In this document: piece by piece, positions 8,355-16,505 of the stretch
Numbering within the stretch: the stretch's first letter is position 1
Layout of the letters: the number at the start of each line of letters is the position of its first letter
NCBI RefSeq assembly: GCF_003119115.1
Contig: NZ_CP022368.1
Location: 1-45,608 of the forward strand
Length of the DNA: 45,608 bases
Source: Azospirillum sp. TSH58
GTDB lineage: Bacteria > Pseudomonadota > Alphaproteobacteria > Azospirillales > Azospirillaceae
Direction of reading: 5' to 3'
Notes under the pieces: generated by a model
What the model saw: only the letters and a program-made list of their open reading frames with translations
Told to the model about the DNA's origin: nothing
Databases searched by the model: none
Made by a program: the position numbers and the translations under genes

Positions 8355-9185
8355 CTAGTCGGCATCCGGAATTTTCGGTGGAAATCTTGGAATATTTCCT
8401 TTCAACTTCTGAAGCTCCCACATTTTGATATTCCTCATCTCTTCGTATGTAATGGCGATTTCCGCGGGAATTTCAAAAAATTTATCAAGCTCTTCAATAA
8501 CTTTATTTATTACTTCTTCCGAATATATATATAATCCATTAGGCATCCTCCTGTAATTATTCTTTGAGACAAAGAATCTACGCGCGTCTTCTGTAATTGG
8601 ATTGCCTTTGTGTGAGCTTGTATTGTTGTTTTCCTTTGATCTGTTTTCTGATTTGGCTCGACGACCAAGCAACTCCGCTTGCCTATCGCCCTCCGCATAT
8701 TGCAAGTCGATGCAAGCTACTTTGTTCGGGGTTACGACCAGAATATCCGCTTTCAGCTTCAAGTCTGCACGCGAGTCAAGAAAGACTCCGCCGACTCGCC
8801 TTTGCTCTTCATAAGCTTGGACAAACGCACAGTAAAGATGTGTATGCGCTATTCCATCTCGGTACCATCCACTCAACCGACGCAGAAAATTAGGAGTAAA
8901 TCCTTTACTTGCATCGCCTTCTATAAAGAACTGATCGCGCTTATCATCATAAAACTCATTATTTATAAGGCATGAAAAGTACAGCTTCTTGAATGCATCA
9001 TATCGCGGAAGTTTGTAGCCGCGACTATGGCCTATAAGACAAAGTGCATTGAAAACGTGGCGGTATGATGGCGCTTCTTTCGAATGAGGCCTGCCCTCTA
9101 TTCCTTCCACCTCAAAGGGGCTTCTTTTCGAATATAATTTTTCAAGCTCAGTGAAAAACCGCGAAATCAGCATATCGACAGCCAT
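8355..9185 (-). CDS. AT-rich orphan gene with possible nuclease core
   Basis: This protein of about 276 residues starts MAVDMLISRFFTELEKLYSK. I do not recognise the family. The gene is clearly AT-rich and uses codons unlike its neighbours, as the AIPR gene does. In the middle, LKLKADILVVTPNKVACIDLQYAEGD has the strand-turn-strand layout of a PD-(D/E)XK core (Asp, then DLQ in place of ExK), so a restriction-like nuclease is possible but unproven. The ATG at 9185 is favoured. Copy 2 has an extra T near the start that would force a TTG start at 43799; the reading here keeps a sensible N-terminus. The stop lies against the inferred end of the ISAzo13 remnant, so the C-terminus may have been altered by insertion. 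Confidence 0.6.
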   Translation of the reverse strand: MAVDMLISRFFTELEKLYSKRSPFEVEGIEGRPHSKEAPSYRHVFNALCLIGHSRGYKLPRYDAFKKLYFSCLINNEFYDDKRDQFFIEGDASKGFTPNFLRRLSGWYRDGIAHTHLYCAFVQAYEEQRRVGGVFLDSRADLKLKADILVVTPNKVACIDLQYAEGDRQAELLGRRAKSENRSKENNNTSSHKGNPITEDARRFFVSKNNYRRMPNGLYIYSEEVINKVIEELDKFFEIPAEIAITYEEMRNIKMWELQKLKGNIPRFPPKIPDAD

Positions 9186-9653
9186 GGCACCTAATGTCCT
9201 TTCAACCAAATCTGGGCTCTACGCGCGCATATTAACGTGTAAAAAATAATGACAATTCCCGCAATAAAATAGTGTATGCCCTTGCGTTTGCGCAAGATTT
9301 AGGTAGTTTCATTAACAAAAGCAATCGTATAAATTGTACGGTGGATAATTTACGATGCAGATAGGGTGCCGGCTGAAGAACACCGCTGGCATAAGCTGAA
9401 GCGTACCAACGGTTTCGGCCCGCCGTTCAGAGATTTTGATCCGCGCTCTTATCCAGCCTGTTCGGGATTATGCGTCCAGTGGCGAGGCCACGTGGTGAAT
9501 AGCTTTTTTCCGAACGCCGGTGAAAAGCGTTGGGCGTCTAAAGACGCCGCCTTACTCCCGTACAACGCGCAGGATGCCGTCCACGTGTACTGAACCGGGG
9601 CGACTTCTGCCCGGTCCGGCGGATCGTCGTCTCGCCCAGGCGTCGCGAGCCCC
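9186..9653. other. Intergenic region: AT-rich promoter zone and unexplained segment
   Basis: 9186-9360 is AT-rich and probably carries the promoter of the minus-strand orphan gene. 9366-9593 can be read as a 75-codon plus-strand frame, but no family, ribosome site or neighbour supports it. A terminator-like hairpin lies at 9533-9548. Confidence 0.4.
9533..9548 (-). terminator. Hairpin downstream of the ParB/SNF2/nuclease operon
   Basis: GGCGTCT-AA-AGACGCC forms a 7-bp stem. On the minus strand it is followed by CAACGCTTTT, a modest T run. It lies about 105 bases past the last stop of the operon that ends at 9654. Confidence 0.4.
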
Positions 9654-10559
9654 CTACCGCTCGCTCAGCGCCCAAAATGCGGGATCGGGAACAATGCCGC
9701 TCCTCATCCAAGCTTCAGAAGGCGGCCGAAATTCGGCCGACTCGCTCCACCGAAAGCCGTTGGGCTCGAGAGGAGCGAGCGCCCGAAGCGCGGCTCCCGG
9801 AAGCTCTCTGATCTCTTCAACGTGAGCCGGGCCGATTGGACCGCGCACCAGCGCGCCGGTCGAGAACACCACCTGCACCAGCCTCCACTCGGTCCCAAAA
9901 AGACGGCTTTTGTCGAACTCGTTGCGGCTGACATGCACGACCCCGCATGTCCGGCGAACAGCGGCCTTCACCTCCAAGCGGTCCGTCCGGTCGGCCGCGC
10001 GGAGCTCGATGTCGTAGCCGTAGGCATTCGAGATGAGCGCGACGTGGACGGGGCGGCGGCCGGCGCGCCGAAGCGCCGCTAGGACGATAAGTTCGGCAGC
10101 GTCTCCCAGGCGCTTGCGAACGTCCTCCTCGGAAGGAGCGACGGCGCGCTGGTGCGCTTCGATCAGCACAGCGTCGAATTCGTCGCCGAGCCAGGCGAGC
10201 GCCGCCAGGTCGGACGCGGGAATGTACTCGCGGGCGACCCGGCTCCCATTGACCGCAACCCGAATCCACGAAGGCGGAGCCCGCTCAAGGAGGACGCGCG
10301 CAATGCCGACAAGGGTTGGGAAATCGGCTTGGTCGTTCAGATGGATAAGCTGCGCAGCCGGCGCAACAGCGGGTTCGCTGCGCGCGAGATTGAGCGCCAC
10401 GAGCCCCTTCGCCGTTCCCTCAAGGTCAAGCGCGTGCGCCATAATGGTCGACTTCTCGCGAGCGGCGACGATCCACTCAGCGAGGCCGAGCCGGGGATTC
10501 AAGCGCGCGCTGTAGACCAGCAGAAACACCGCGAGGCAGCGGCCGCGGCTAGGAAGCAC
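9654..10559 (-). CDS. NO VEIN/DUF3883-like PD-(D/E)XK nuclease
   Basis: This is the last gene of a four-gene operon. From a GTG at 10559, with GGAGG nine bases upstream, it encodes 301 residues. The C-terminal half has the layout of DUF3883/NO VEIN-type PD-(D/E)XK domains: Glu156 in LGDAAELIVLAAL, Asp183 in GYDIEL, and Glu196 and Lys198 in LEVKAAV, then VHVSRNEFDKSRLF and a WRLVQVVFS strand. Such domains are often found beside helicases in phage-defence loci. The N-terminal part (VFLLVYSARLNPRLGLAEW, then a Leu-rich domain) is not recognised. The start overlaps the helicase stop by 11 bases. The role as the effector nuclease is inferred. Confidence 0.72.
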   Translation of the reverse strand: MLPSRGRCLAVFLLVYSARLNPRLGLAEWIVAAREKSTIMAHALDLEGTAKGLVALNLARSEPAVAPAAQLIHLNDQADFPTLVGIARVLLERAPPSWIRVAVNGSRVAREYIPASDLAALAWLGDEFDAVLIEAHQRAVAPSEEDVRKRLGDAAELIVLAALRRAGRRPVHVALISNAYGYDIELRAADRTDRLEVKAAVRRTCGVVHVSRNEFDKSRLFGTEWRLVQVVFSTGALVRGPIGPAHVEEIRELPGAALRALAPLEPNGFRWSESAEFRPPSEAWMRSGIVPDPAFWALSER

Positions 10560-12444
10560 GTCGCGCGGCCTCCGCGATGTGAGCGGTGACCGCTTGAAGG
10601 TCGTCCGCGTGCGCGGGCGGGCCTCCTTGCCCTTCGTCGGGCTCAGGCAACGCCACCTGCACCAGTCCCGGATCATCCATAAGGCGCGCGAGAGCGGTCA
10701 CTTTGTCGCGAAGTCGCCCATCGACGGCGGCGTCGATCGTATCGGCGCTCATCAGAAGCGTGAACCGCGTCATGACGTCCGGAGCCAAGCCGAGGCGATG
10801 GATGCGGTCTTGGCTTTGCAAAAAATGCCCGGCGTTGAAGCTGCGGTCGAGATAGACGGCGTGGTGACACCAATGATGCAGGCTAACGCCCTCTCCGCAC
10901 GCGGCCGGGTTGGCGAGAAGCACGCGGCAATCGGGGTCGTGGCGGAAGCGCCGGAGCTCGTCCTCGCGCGTGACCTGGTTGACGGGCGTGCCGTCGGAAG
11001 ACGGCACGCCGCCGTGGATCATTGCCGGTTGATGATCTTCAAGATGCCGATGCAGAGCCTTGAGATTCCGAACGAAGTTCGACCAGATCAGCACTTTCTC
11101 GCCGCGCGACGCGGCGACGGCGACAATCCTCGTCGCCTCCTCATACTTCCAAGGCGTCTCGTAGAGATTGTACGTGTGAAGCAGATCAGCGAGCGGCTCG
11201 TCGCCTTTGAGCGCAAGCGGCGGGTGGGCGAACCCCGGATCGTCGCCGTCATCCGAGCCCGCGGTCAGCAGCATCGGGTTCGTCGCGGCCTCGAGCAGAT
11301 ACATGACGATCCGCCCCAGGTTCTGGAACTCGTGCCGGCTTCGGCTTCCGAGCGCAAAGGACGAGCGGTAACGTCCGACGAGAGCTTCGTAAATCGCCTT
11401 CTGGAGCGGCCTCATTTCGCGTTGCAAGACGCAAAACCGCGTCGGCGGCAGGTCGAGTTGCGATTTGGGCGTCCGAACGAAATAGCGGGAAACGGCCGCG
11501 TGCGTCTCCCGAAGCACCTGAGGATCACGACCGTCGCGCTCGACGTAGGTCGAACGCGGCAGGATTTGGCGGTCTTGGCCGGGGTATAGAAACCGCATGA
11601 GCGCGACGAGGTCGTACGCTCCTTGCGGCGCCGGCGTGCCGGTCAAAACGTCGCGGCGCTTGGCGGCGTAGGCGAGGTCGAGAACCGCGCGGCCGTGGAC
11701 GCCCGCCGCTCCCTTCTTCACGCGGTGAGCCTCATCCAGGATCACTTGCGTCGGGCGATCGGCCGCAAACGCTCGGATGCGGTCGTAGTCCGAGGCTACG
11801 CGATTGTAGTTGGTGAGCAGAATGTCGGCATCCTGCGGAATGAGCGTTTCCGGTCCGCCGTGAATGACCACCTTCGGCCCCGGCGCAAGGCACTCCTGGG
11901 AATCTTCGGTCCACGCGCCGAAGGCCGCGATGGGAGCAATGACGAGCAGGCGCTCCACCCGCCCCCGCGCCCGGCTCAGCGCGAAGTTCGCGAGCCCCAC
12001 GGTGGTCTTGCCGGCGCCCGGAACGGAGAAGTCGGCGGCATGCGGCAGTCTTAGGACCGCTGCGAGGTTGCCAAGCTGGAATGGCTTCAGCTTTCGTTTG
12101 AAGCCGGCCGCTTCGAGTTCAGCGGCAAGCGCCTCGGGGTCATAGCCCTCGCTTGCCGCAAGCGCGGTCTCCCGCGCCCGGCGATCGCTCGCCAGCACCC
12201 GCAGCTGCGCCTCGATGTTGGGGCCCAACGAAATCTTCTCGCCGAACAACGCGCGCACGTCGCGCAGCACGTCGAGCTCGGCCATAAAGACGTCGGCGCG
12301 AACGTCCGAACGCGAGGGCGAGCCTCCGACGATGCCCCGCGCGAACGCTTCCTGAAGCCGGGCCCACGCCCCGGCGTTGGTCTCCGGCCGGCGCTGCATG
12401 ATGACGACAGGCCGCCCCGCATTGTAGAGCTCAAGCTCAATCAT
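10549..12444 (-). CDS. SNF2-type superfamily 2 helicase/ATPase
   Basis: This 631-residue DNA-dependent ATPase shows the SF2/SNF2 motifs in order: PFQLGNL (Q-like, 121-127), Walker A SVPGAGKTT (140-148), motif Ia LLVIAPIAAFGAW, LLTNYNRV, Walker B ILDEAH (235-240), motif III LTGTPAPQG (268-275), helicase C-terminal VLIWSNFVRNLKAL (451-464), and motifs V-VI ANPAACGEGVSLHHW and QSQDRIHRLG (543-552). It probably moves on or remodels duplex DNA for the nuclease partner. Its ATG overlaps the ParB-like stop as ATGA. Its stop lies inside the nuclease gene start. The N-terminal 120 residues are not recognised. Confidence 0.9.
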   Translation of the reverse strand: MIELELYNAGRPVVIMQRRPETNAGAWARLQEAFARGIVGGSPSRSDVRADVFMAELDVLRDVRALFGEKISLGPNIEAQLRVLASDRRARETALAASEGYDPEALAAELEAAGFKRKLKPFQLGNLAAVLRLPHAADFSVPGAGKTTVGLANFALSRARGRVERLLVIAPIAAFGAWTEDSQECLAPGPKVVIHGGPETLIPQDADILLTNYNRVASDYDRIRAFAADRPTQVILDEAHRVKKGAAGVHGRAVLDLAYAAKRRDVLTGTPAPQGAYDLVALMRFLYPGQDRQILPRSTYVERDGRDPQVLRETHAAVSRYFVRTPKSQLDLPPTRFCVLQREMRPLQKAIYEALVGRYRSSFALGSRSRHEFQNLGRIVMYLLEAATNPMLLTAGSDDGDDPGFAHPPLALKGDEPLADLLHTYNLYETPWKYEEATRIVAVAASRGEKVLIWSNFVRNLKALHRHLEDHQPAMIHGGVPSSDGTPVNQVTREDELRRFRHDPDCRVLLANPAACGEGVSLHHWCHHAVYLDRSFNAGHFLQSQDRIHRLGLAPDVMTRFTLLMSADTIDAAVDGRLRDKVTALARLMDDPGLVQVALPEPDEGQGGPPAHADDLQAVTAHIAEAARRAS

Positions 12445-13763
12445 TCACGCCGCTCCAGCTTGGCGACGACGGCCTTAAGAGAGGCGACGTTCGCTTGAAA
12501 AGCGTCCTCGTCCCATTCGTCGAATCGACGCGCCTTGGGGAGCGCGGCGAGCGCCCGCTCCGCATCCTTGATCGCGTTGACGACGCGATCGACGGGCGTC
12601 TTGAGCGCCTCAAGGTCCTTCTTCTCTTCGAGCGCCTCGCGCGCGGCCGCGGTGACGGCGCTCCGGATCGTGCCGAAAAGATCGCCGACCACGGCCGTTT
12701 GCCCGTCGGCGAGCCGCACGACCTCGTCGAGCTTTTTCTTCGCGAGAAACGACAGAACGTCCGTAAGCCCCGTGGGCGCATCATCCCCGCCCAACAGTTC
12801 ATCCAGAGCGTCGCCTCCCTCAACGTCCTGACTCGCGGACTCGACGGTGCGGAGCAACGGCTGAAGCGCGGGGTCCGCCTCCATTTCGCGCCGCACGAGG
12901 TCGGCCGCGTCCTGGCGGCGCAAGTTGCGCAGATCGCGGTAGTTCACGCCGGCAAGGGTGCCGAGATAATAGGTCGATCGGACGCTCTCCGCCTCCTCCT
13001 TCGGCTTGTTGCGAATATGCTTCGCGAGTTCGTCGAAGGCCGATTCGTTGTCGTTGAAGTCGACATGATGGCGCGTGCCGTCGGAAAGCGCGACGAGCTG
13101 ATGAAGCTGCTGGAGCTTTTCATAAAGGTTGCGAACGTCGTTGACGTCGCGGTGCATTTTCCGCGCGACCCGATCCCAGTTCTTGCCTTCGCGGTTGAAC
13201 AGCTCTTCGATGAGAAGCGCCTCGTTCACCCACGAATAGTCTTCCTTGAAGTCCCGCGCGACCTGAAGCTCCGTCTCAAGATCGAGGAGCTCGGTGGGCG
13301 TCGCGTCCCCAGGCAGCACGAGGCAGCGGACGTACCGGGCCTGCGCATGCGAGTCGTCAATGAACAGGCTGCGAAGCGCGGCCGATCGCCGATTGCCGTT
13401 GATGAGCACGCCCTCCGCGGTGACGACCGCGGGCTCCTGTTGCTGGCGTTCCTTCAAATCCTCCTTAAGGAGAGCAAACCCTTCCTGCGAACGCAGGATT
13501 CCATACTGCGCCTCCTGCGCCTCAGGCCCCAACGGATCGGCCGAGAACAGGTCGAAACGCCCCGACTTCCGCATTTCGCGGAGCTGCTCGGCCTTCGTTC
13601 GGTGATTGAGGGTCGAAAAGCGGACCCACGTGACCTCAAGCTCGACGAGGGGCAGCTCCTTGTCATACCGCGGCCAAGCCGGCAGAAGAGCCGTCTTCGG
13701 CGCGGACTTCCGACGGGCTTCCAGGAAAGCGACGCGTTCTTGATCAAGTACGGGATTGGTCAT
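12441..13763 (-). CDS. ParB-like nuclease/NTPase-domain protein
   Basis: This 440-residue protein has a ParB/Srx-type core: LEVTWVRFSTLNHR (about 42-55) opens the fold, and VVTAEGVLINGNRRSAALRSL (113-133) is the GxRR-type nucleotide-binding motif seen in ParB and in DGQHR-like defence proteins. A helical middle (WDRVARKMHRDVNDVRNLYEKL, HTH-like, about 205-230) could bind DNA. The C-terminal 150 residues are charged and partly coiled coil. The ATG at 13763 starts two bases after the upstream stop. The long in-frame extension to 14216 lies inside the previous gene and is rejected. It is not a plasmid-partition ParB, since it sits with a helicase and a nuclease. A DNA-sensing or DNA-marking role is inferred. 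Confidence 0.75.
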   Translation of the reverse strand: MTNPVLDQERVAFLEARRKSAPKTALLPAWPRYDKELPLVELEVTWVRFSTLNHRTKAEQLREMRKSGRFDLFSADPLGPEAQEAQYGILRSQEGFALLKEDLKERQQQEPAVVTAEGVLINGNRRSAALRSLFIDDSHAQARYVRCLVLPGDATPTELLDLETELQVARDFKEDYSWVNEALLIEELFNREGKNWDRVARKMHRDVNDVRNLYEKLQQLHQLVALSDGTRHHVDFNDNESAFDELAKHIRNKPKEEAESVRSTYYLGTLAGVNYRDLRNLRRQDAADLVRREMEADPALQPLLRTVESASQDVEGGDALDELLGGDDAPTGLTDVLSFLAKKKLDEVVRLADGQTAVVGDLFGTIRSAVTAAAREALEEKKDLEALKTPVDRVVNAIKDAERALAALPKARRFDEWDEDAFQANVASLKAVVAKLERRE

Positions 13764-13765
13764 TT

Positions 13766-14608
13766 TTAAGCTCTGAATGTGGTCGATCGGCCGGGGCCGA
13801 ACCGAGCCGTCAAGGTGGTCCTCAGGTCGCCGCCGCGGCGCTGGAAGCCGACGTAGCCGGTGAAGGTCGGCGCGCGCTCGTCGCTGATTCCAAACGTCGA
13901 CAAAAGGACCGCAGGGAAGCGCAAACGGCGGCTGCCGTCCCAATTCCACTCCGTTCCGCCCGCCGTGCGCTCCGGCATGACGTAGACGCACGGCGGCGGA
14001 ATGCGCATGCCGTCGACGATGATCGTGCGGTCCGCCTTGGGGCAGGGCCTGTGCTGCGTGCCGCAAAGATCGTTGTGAAAGATGATGCCGTCGACGGCTC
14101 CCGGGAGTTCCGAGAAGAAGCGTTGCCGCAGGCGATTCACCCCCTTGAGAATGTGGGCGCCGGGCTCGGCGGCGAGGCTTGGGCATAGCCACCAAAGGTA
14201 GGTTTCCCGCGCCCAATCCGGCACGCTCCAGCGAACGCTGCTGTGCGCTCCATCGGGGCAGCCTTTCTGGATGACGGCTATGTCTCCGAACTGAGGGATC
14301 GTCAGCCGGTAGACCGTGTCGTCTCCATATTGCGGCCGTTCAAGGCGCGAGACGATGCCACGCGCTTGCATCTCTTCGAACAACGCCGCCAAGAACCGCC
14401 GCCGCGAGGCGTTGCTGGCGGCGCTGCTGCCTCGCAGGCGTTCGATCGCCGCGGGGAGCGCGCGGCGATACTCGTCCGCGGACAGTCCTTGCGAAGAAAG
14501 ATAGGCCTCGTTTTGCGCAAGCGCCGACACGACTTCGGCAACGCGCGCGACGACCTCCTCGGGCGGTGCCCCCGCATGGCGGCAAGGTGCCGCCTCGTCT
14601 CCCGCCAT
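13766..14608 (-). CDS. Unrecognised first gene of the ParB/SNF2/nuclease operon
   Basis: This 280-residue protein of no family I recognise starts at ATG 14608, with AAGGAGG nine bases upstream, the best ribosome site in the operon. Residues 17-85 are helical. A central segment, FGDIAVIQKGCPDGAHSSVRW, then WWLCPSL and IIFHNDLCGTQHRPCPK, has conserved-looking Cys, His and Asp residues. The DIAVIQK stretch could be part of a nuclease core, but this is speculative. It ends TTTRA-TAA two bases before the ParB-like start. It is probably the specificity or sensor part of the operon. Confidence 0.6.
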   Translation of the reverse strand: MAGDEAAPCRHAGAPPEEVVARVAEVVSALAQNEAYLSSQGLSADEYRRALPAAIERLRGSSAASNASRRRFLAALFEEMQARGIVSRLERPQYGDDTVYRLTIPQFGDIAVIQKGCPDGAHSSVRWSVPDWARETYLWWLCPSLAAEPGAHILKGVNRLRQRFFSELPGAVDGIIFHNDLCGTQHRPCPKADRTIIVDGMRIPPPCVYVMPERTAGGTEWNWDGSRRLRFPAVLLSTFGISDERAPTFTGYVGFQRRGGDLRTTLTARFGPGRSTTFRA

Positions 14609-14840
14609 CGCCGCCTTCCTCCTTCTTGATCCTCGTCGATCATCAATAAAACGTTTGGCAAATGCAACGCTGTGTCGAAATTTCCGCCTCCGGTCCAACT
14701 CACGATGTTTTCAGAGCACTGATCCGAAGGCGGCGAAAACGACGAAGCGGCAATCAACGGCGTGCGCTCCGCCGAGAAAGGCCGGCGTCGTTGTTCCGGT
14801 CTGACGATGCCGGTGTTGGGAGCGGCATCGCCAGACCACG
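14609..14840 (-). promoter_or_regulatory. Likely promoter region of the ParB/SNF2/nuclease operon
   Basis: The stretch 14640-14690 is AT-rich against its surroundings. On the minus strand it contains TTGCAT and TTTTATTG-like hexamers upstream of the AAGGAGG site. No gene is supported here. The exact promoter boxes cannot be fixed by eye. Confidence 0.35.
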
Positions 14841-15266
14841 CTACGCCGCGACTTTGGTTGCGAACACGCAGGGCTCGCCCGTCGGAGGCGCGGCCAACAC
14901 CGGCCACCAGAACGGATAGCCAGACCAATTGAGTTCGCACGTGCCCGTTTGCTGCAGAAGGACCAGCGCGGGATTCCGCCGGGACGGATCGCGCAAGATC
15001 TCGCGCAGGCGGGTGCCGACGATCGACACGCCGGATTTGTCGCCGGACAGCACCGCGTCGAGTTGCCGGCCGGTCTCAACGTACAGGTCCACCTTGTTCC
15101 GAGGAACGCGCTTGTTCCGAGGGACGCGGCCGTAGAATTGAAGAAGGGCCTTCATTGCCTCCCAATCGAACGTCGCGTCAGCGACGTCAAGGCTGCCTTT
15201 GATCGCTTCCAGGATGCGGTTGGCCGTTTCAACATCAATCTCGACGGCGCTGCCTTTCGCGGGCAT
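14841..15266 (-). CDS. Hypothetical protein upstream of the defence operon
   Basis: This protein of about 141 residues runs from ATG 15266 (a TTG at 15278 is an alternative). It begins MPAKGSAVEIDVETANRILEAIKGSL and has a helical N-terminus, a central basic stretch and an aromatic C-terminus (LNWSGYPFWWPVL). No family is recognised. An 18-bp tandem duplication at 15093-15128 duplicates the six-residue unit NKRVPR. It is 232 bases upstream of the four-gene operon on the same strand but separated by its own promoter-like region, so membership is uncertain. It abuts a dead recombinase and could be a rearranged gene. Confidence 0.45.
   Translation of the reverse strand: MPAKGSAVEIDVETANRILEAIKGSLDVADATFDWEAMKALLQFYGRVPRNKRVPRNKVDLYVETGRQLDAVLSGDKSGVSIVGTRLREILRDPSRRNPALVLLQQTGTCELNWSGYPFWWPVLAAPPTGEPCVFATKVAA
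15093..15128. repeat. 18-bp tandem duplication
   Basis: CTTGTTCCGAGGAACGCG (15093-15110) is followed directly by CTTGTTCCGAGGGACGCG (15111-15128), one mismatch. It is in frame and adds six residues to the hypothetical protein. Confidence 0.9.
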
Positions 15267-15449
15267 CTTCGGGATCAATGTCCGAACGGCCCGATCGGCG
15301 GCTGTGGCGCTCTTCGCGCTCGTGGTTTTAAAGCGGGTTGGCAGATAAAATCCCGCTGCGTTTGGGCGTTCGGCGGCCCCTGTTGGTTCAAGGCGGAAAG
15401 GATGCTCGCCAGCTCAGAGTCTAGACGGAAGCGGAAGCGACGACTTCCC

Positions 15450-15865
15450 GCGGGGGCTCGGCGCGCCGCCTTACCGCGGCGGAAGCCGTCGGCAGAGCCG
15501 AGCAGCAGCAGGTCACGATCACGGGCACCGCGAAGCTCGGCCGGCGGGACGGCGGGCATCTGGCGCAGGTCAACCACCCTGATCGCGGCTTTCTGGGTTG
15601 GGGCGGTGCCGTGCGCGGCCGCGCGGCGCGGGACACCCGGCCAATGGCAACGAGCCGGCGCTCAAGGCTGGACGGCTTGAGCGGACTGGCCTGGTCGGCG
15701 AGGTAAAACACGATGGTGTTCGGCGCGGCGGGCAGACTCTCCAGCCCCGCCGCACGCGCCAAACGGTGAAAGCGCGTCAGTCGCTGACATAGGCGCGCCC
15801 CGGCCGGCGACGTCGGCCAGGGTGACGGGCAGCGGAGCGGCGGGGGGGATGAGCGCGGCGGTCAT
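15450..15865 (-). pseudogene. Decayed tyrosine recombinase (N-terminal half)
   Basis: Pieces in different frames read as one phage-type integrase: MTAALIPPAAPLPVTLADVAGRG, then HRLARAAGLESLPAAPNTIVFYLADQ, SSLERRLVAIGRVSR, and VDLRQMPAVPPAELRGARDRDLLLLG followed by GFRRGKAA. These match the SAM-like core-binding domain and the start of the catalytic domain, where FRR would hold the first catalytic Arg. At least two frameshifts break it, and no HxxR or Tyr region follows; homology stops near 15450. It is a different lineage from the intact recombinase at 30045. 15280-15450 shows nothing further. Confidence 0.7.
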
Positions 15866-16081
15866 GCGGCGCCTTTGGCAAGGCGAGGGGTTCCACCCCT
15901 TGAGCACCCGTGCCGGGCCGTGGGCCGCAGCGCCCTAGTTCGATAGGGGCACCTCCGGTCGGGGGCGGCGCGTGGGGTCGTGGCGTCATGGCGAAAAGCG
16001 GATCGGGATACAAAGGCCTGTGGCCCTTAGCGGGGAGGGCAAGGGGAGCGTCGCTCCCTTGCGCCCCGTGTCCGCCAGCTT

Positions 16082-16175
16082 CGTTGTTCCCGGTTGTTCC
16101 AATAACACTCTTGACGCGAATGCTCAGGAATGTCACAAGAACCTTGGAACAACGCGGAACAACGCGGAACAACGA
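16082..16175. repeat. GGAACAACG repeat clusters facing each other
   Basis: Three tandem 10-bp units GGAACAACGC/A lie at 16146-16175, and two related units in inverted orientation at 16082-16100. Between them is a TTGACG (16111-16116) that could be a -35 box. The array ends ten bases before the DUF4258 start, so an operator for the DUF4258/GTPase pair is likely. The inverted clusters could also fold as an RNA hairpin. Confidence 0.6.
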
Positions 16176-16184
16176 GGTGCGGTC

Positions 16185-16463
16185 GTGGCCGAATTCTCTC
16201 TGACCCCCCATGCGATTGCCCGCTTGCAGCAGCGCGGCATGCGACCGGCTGACGTTGAGATGATCCTCAGCTTTGGAACATGGAGCGAGGATGGCCCGGT
16301 GCTCTGCGCCAAGGATTATGCCCGAGTCGAGGCGGACGTGCGTCACTTCCTGGCCCGACTGCAGAAGCTGGTCGGGCGAACCGTGATCGTCGAAGGCGAC
16401 CGGATCGTCACCGCCTACAAAGCCAAGCCTTGGAAGCAAAAGCGCCTTCTCAGTCGCCGCTAA
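16185..16463 (+). CDS. DUF4258-like small protein
   Basis: This 92-residue protein starts at GTG 16185 with GAGGTG upstream. The sequence FSLTPHAIARLQQRGMRPADVEMILSFG fits the DUF4258 pattern (HAxxRxxQRG), and the end RTVIVEGDRIVTAYKAK is the expected final strand. DUF4258 proteins are often compared with RelE/BrnT-type toxins, but no activity is shown here. A second protein with the same HAxxRxxQR pattern is at 26631. It is 42 bases upstream of the large GTPase, and the two probably share the repeat-controlled promoter. Confidence 0.7.
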   Translation: MAEFSLTPHAIARLQQRGMRPADVEMILSFGTWSEDGPVLCAKDYARVEADVRHFLARLQKLVGRTVIVEGDRIVTAYKAKPWKQKRLLSRR

Positions 16464-16505
16464 GCCCTTCCCTTGTTGACGACCTCTGAACCGATCGAGG
16501 AAACC

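Larger units (their letters stand above)
1..10954. repeat. Terminal direct repeat, copy 1 (circular-plasmid overlap)
   Basis: Every base here recurs in the same order and orientation at 34650-45608. The offset grows from 34649 to 34654 through five one-base differences near 798-802, 866, 1346, 1907 and 9140. Near-identity over almost 11 kb that runs exactly to both window ends is what an untrimmed circular assembly looks like. A genuine large tandem duplication cannot be excluded from sequence alone. Confidence 0.93.

Noticed and set aside
9366..9593. 75-codon plus-strand frame
   Set aside because: No ribosome site, family or neighbour support; the sequence is probably spacer downstream of the operon.
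12495..13769. Plus-strand open frame of 424 codons
   Set aside because: Antisense to the ParB-like gene whose GNRR motif and operon context are clear.
13764..14216. N-terminal extension of the ParB-like protein
   Set aside because: It lies wholly inside the upstream gene in another frame and is low complexity; ATG 13763 follows that gene's stop by two bases.
16082..16175. CRISPR-like array
   Set aside because: The units are only 10 bp, with no spacers and mixed orientation; operator repeats fit better.
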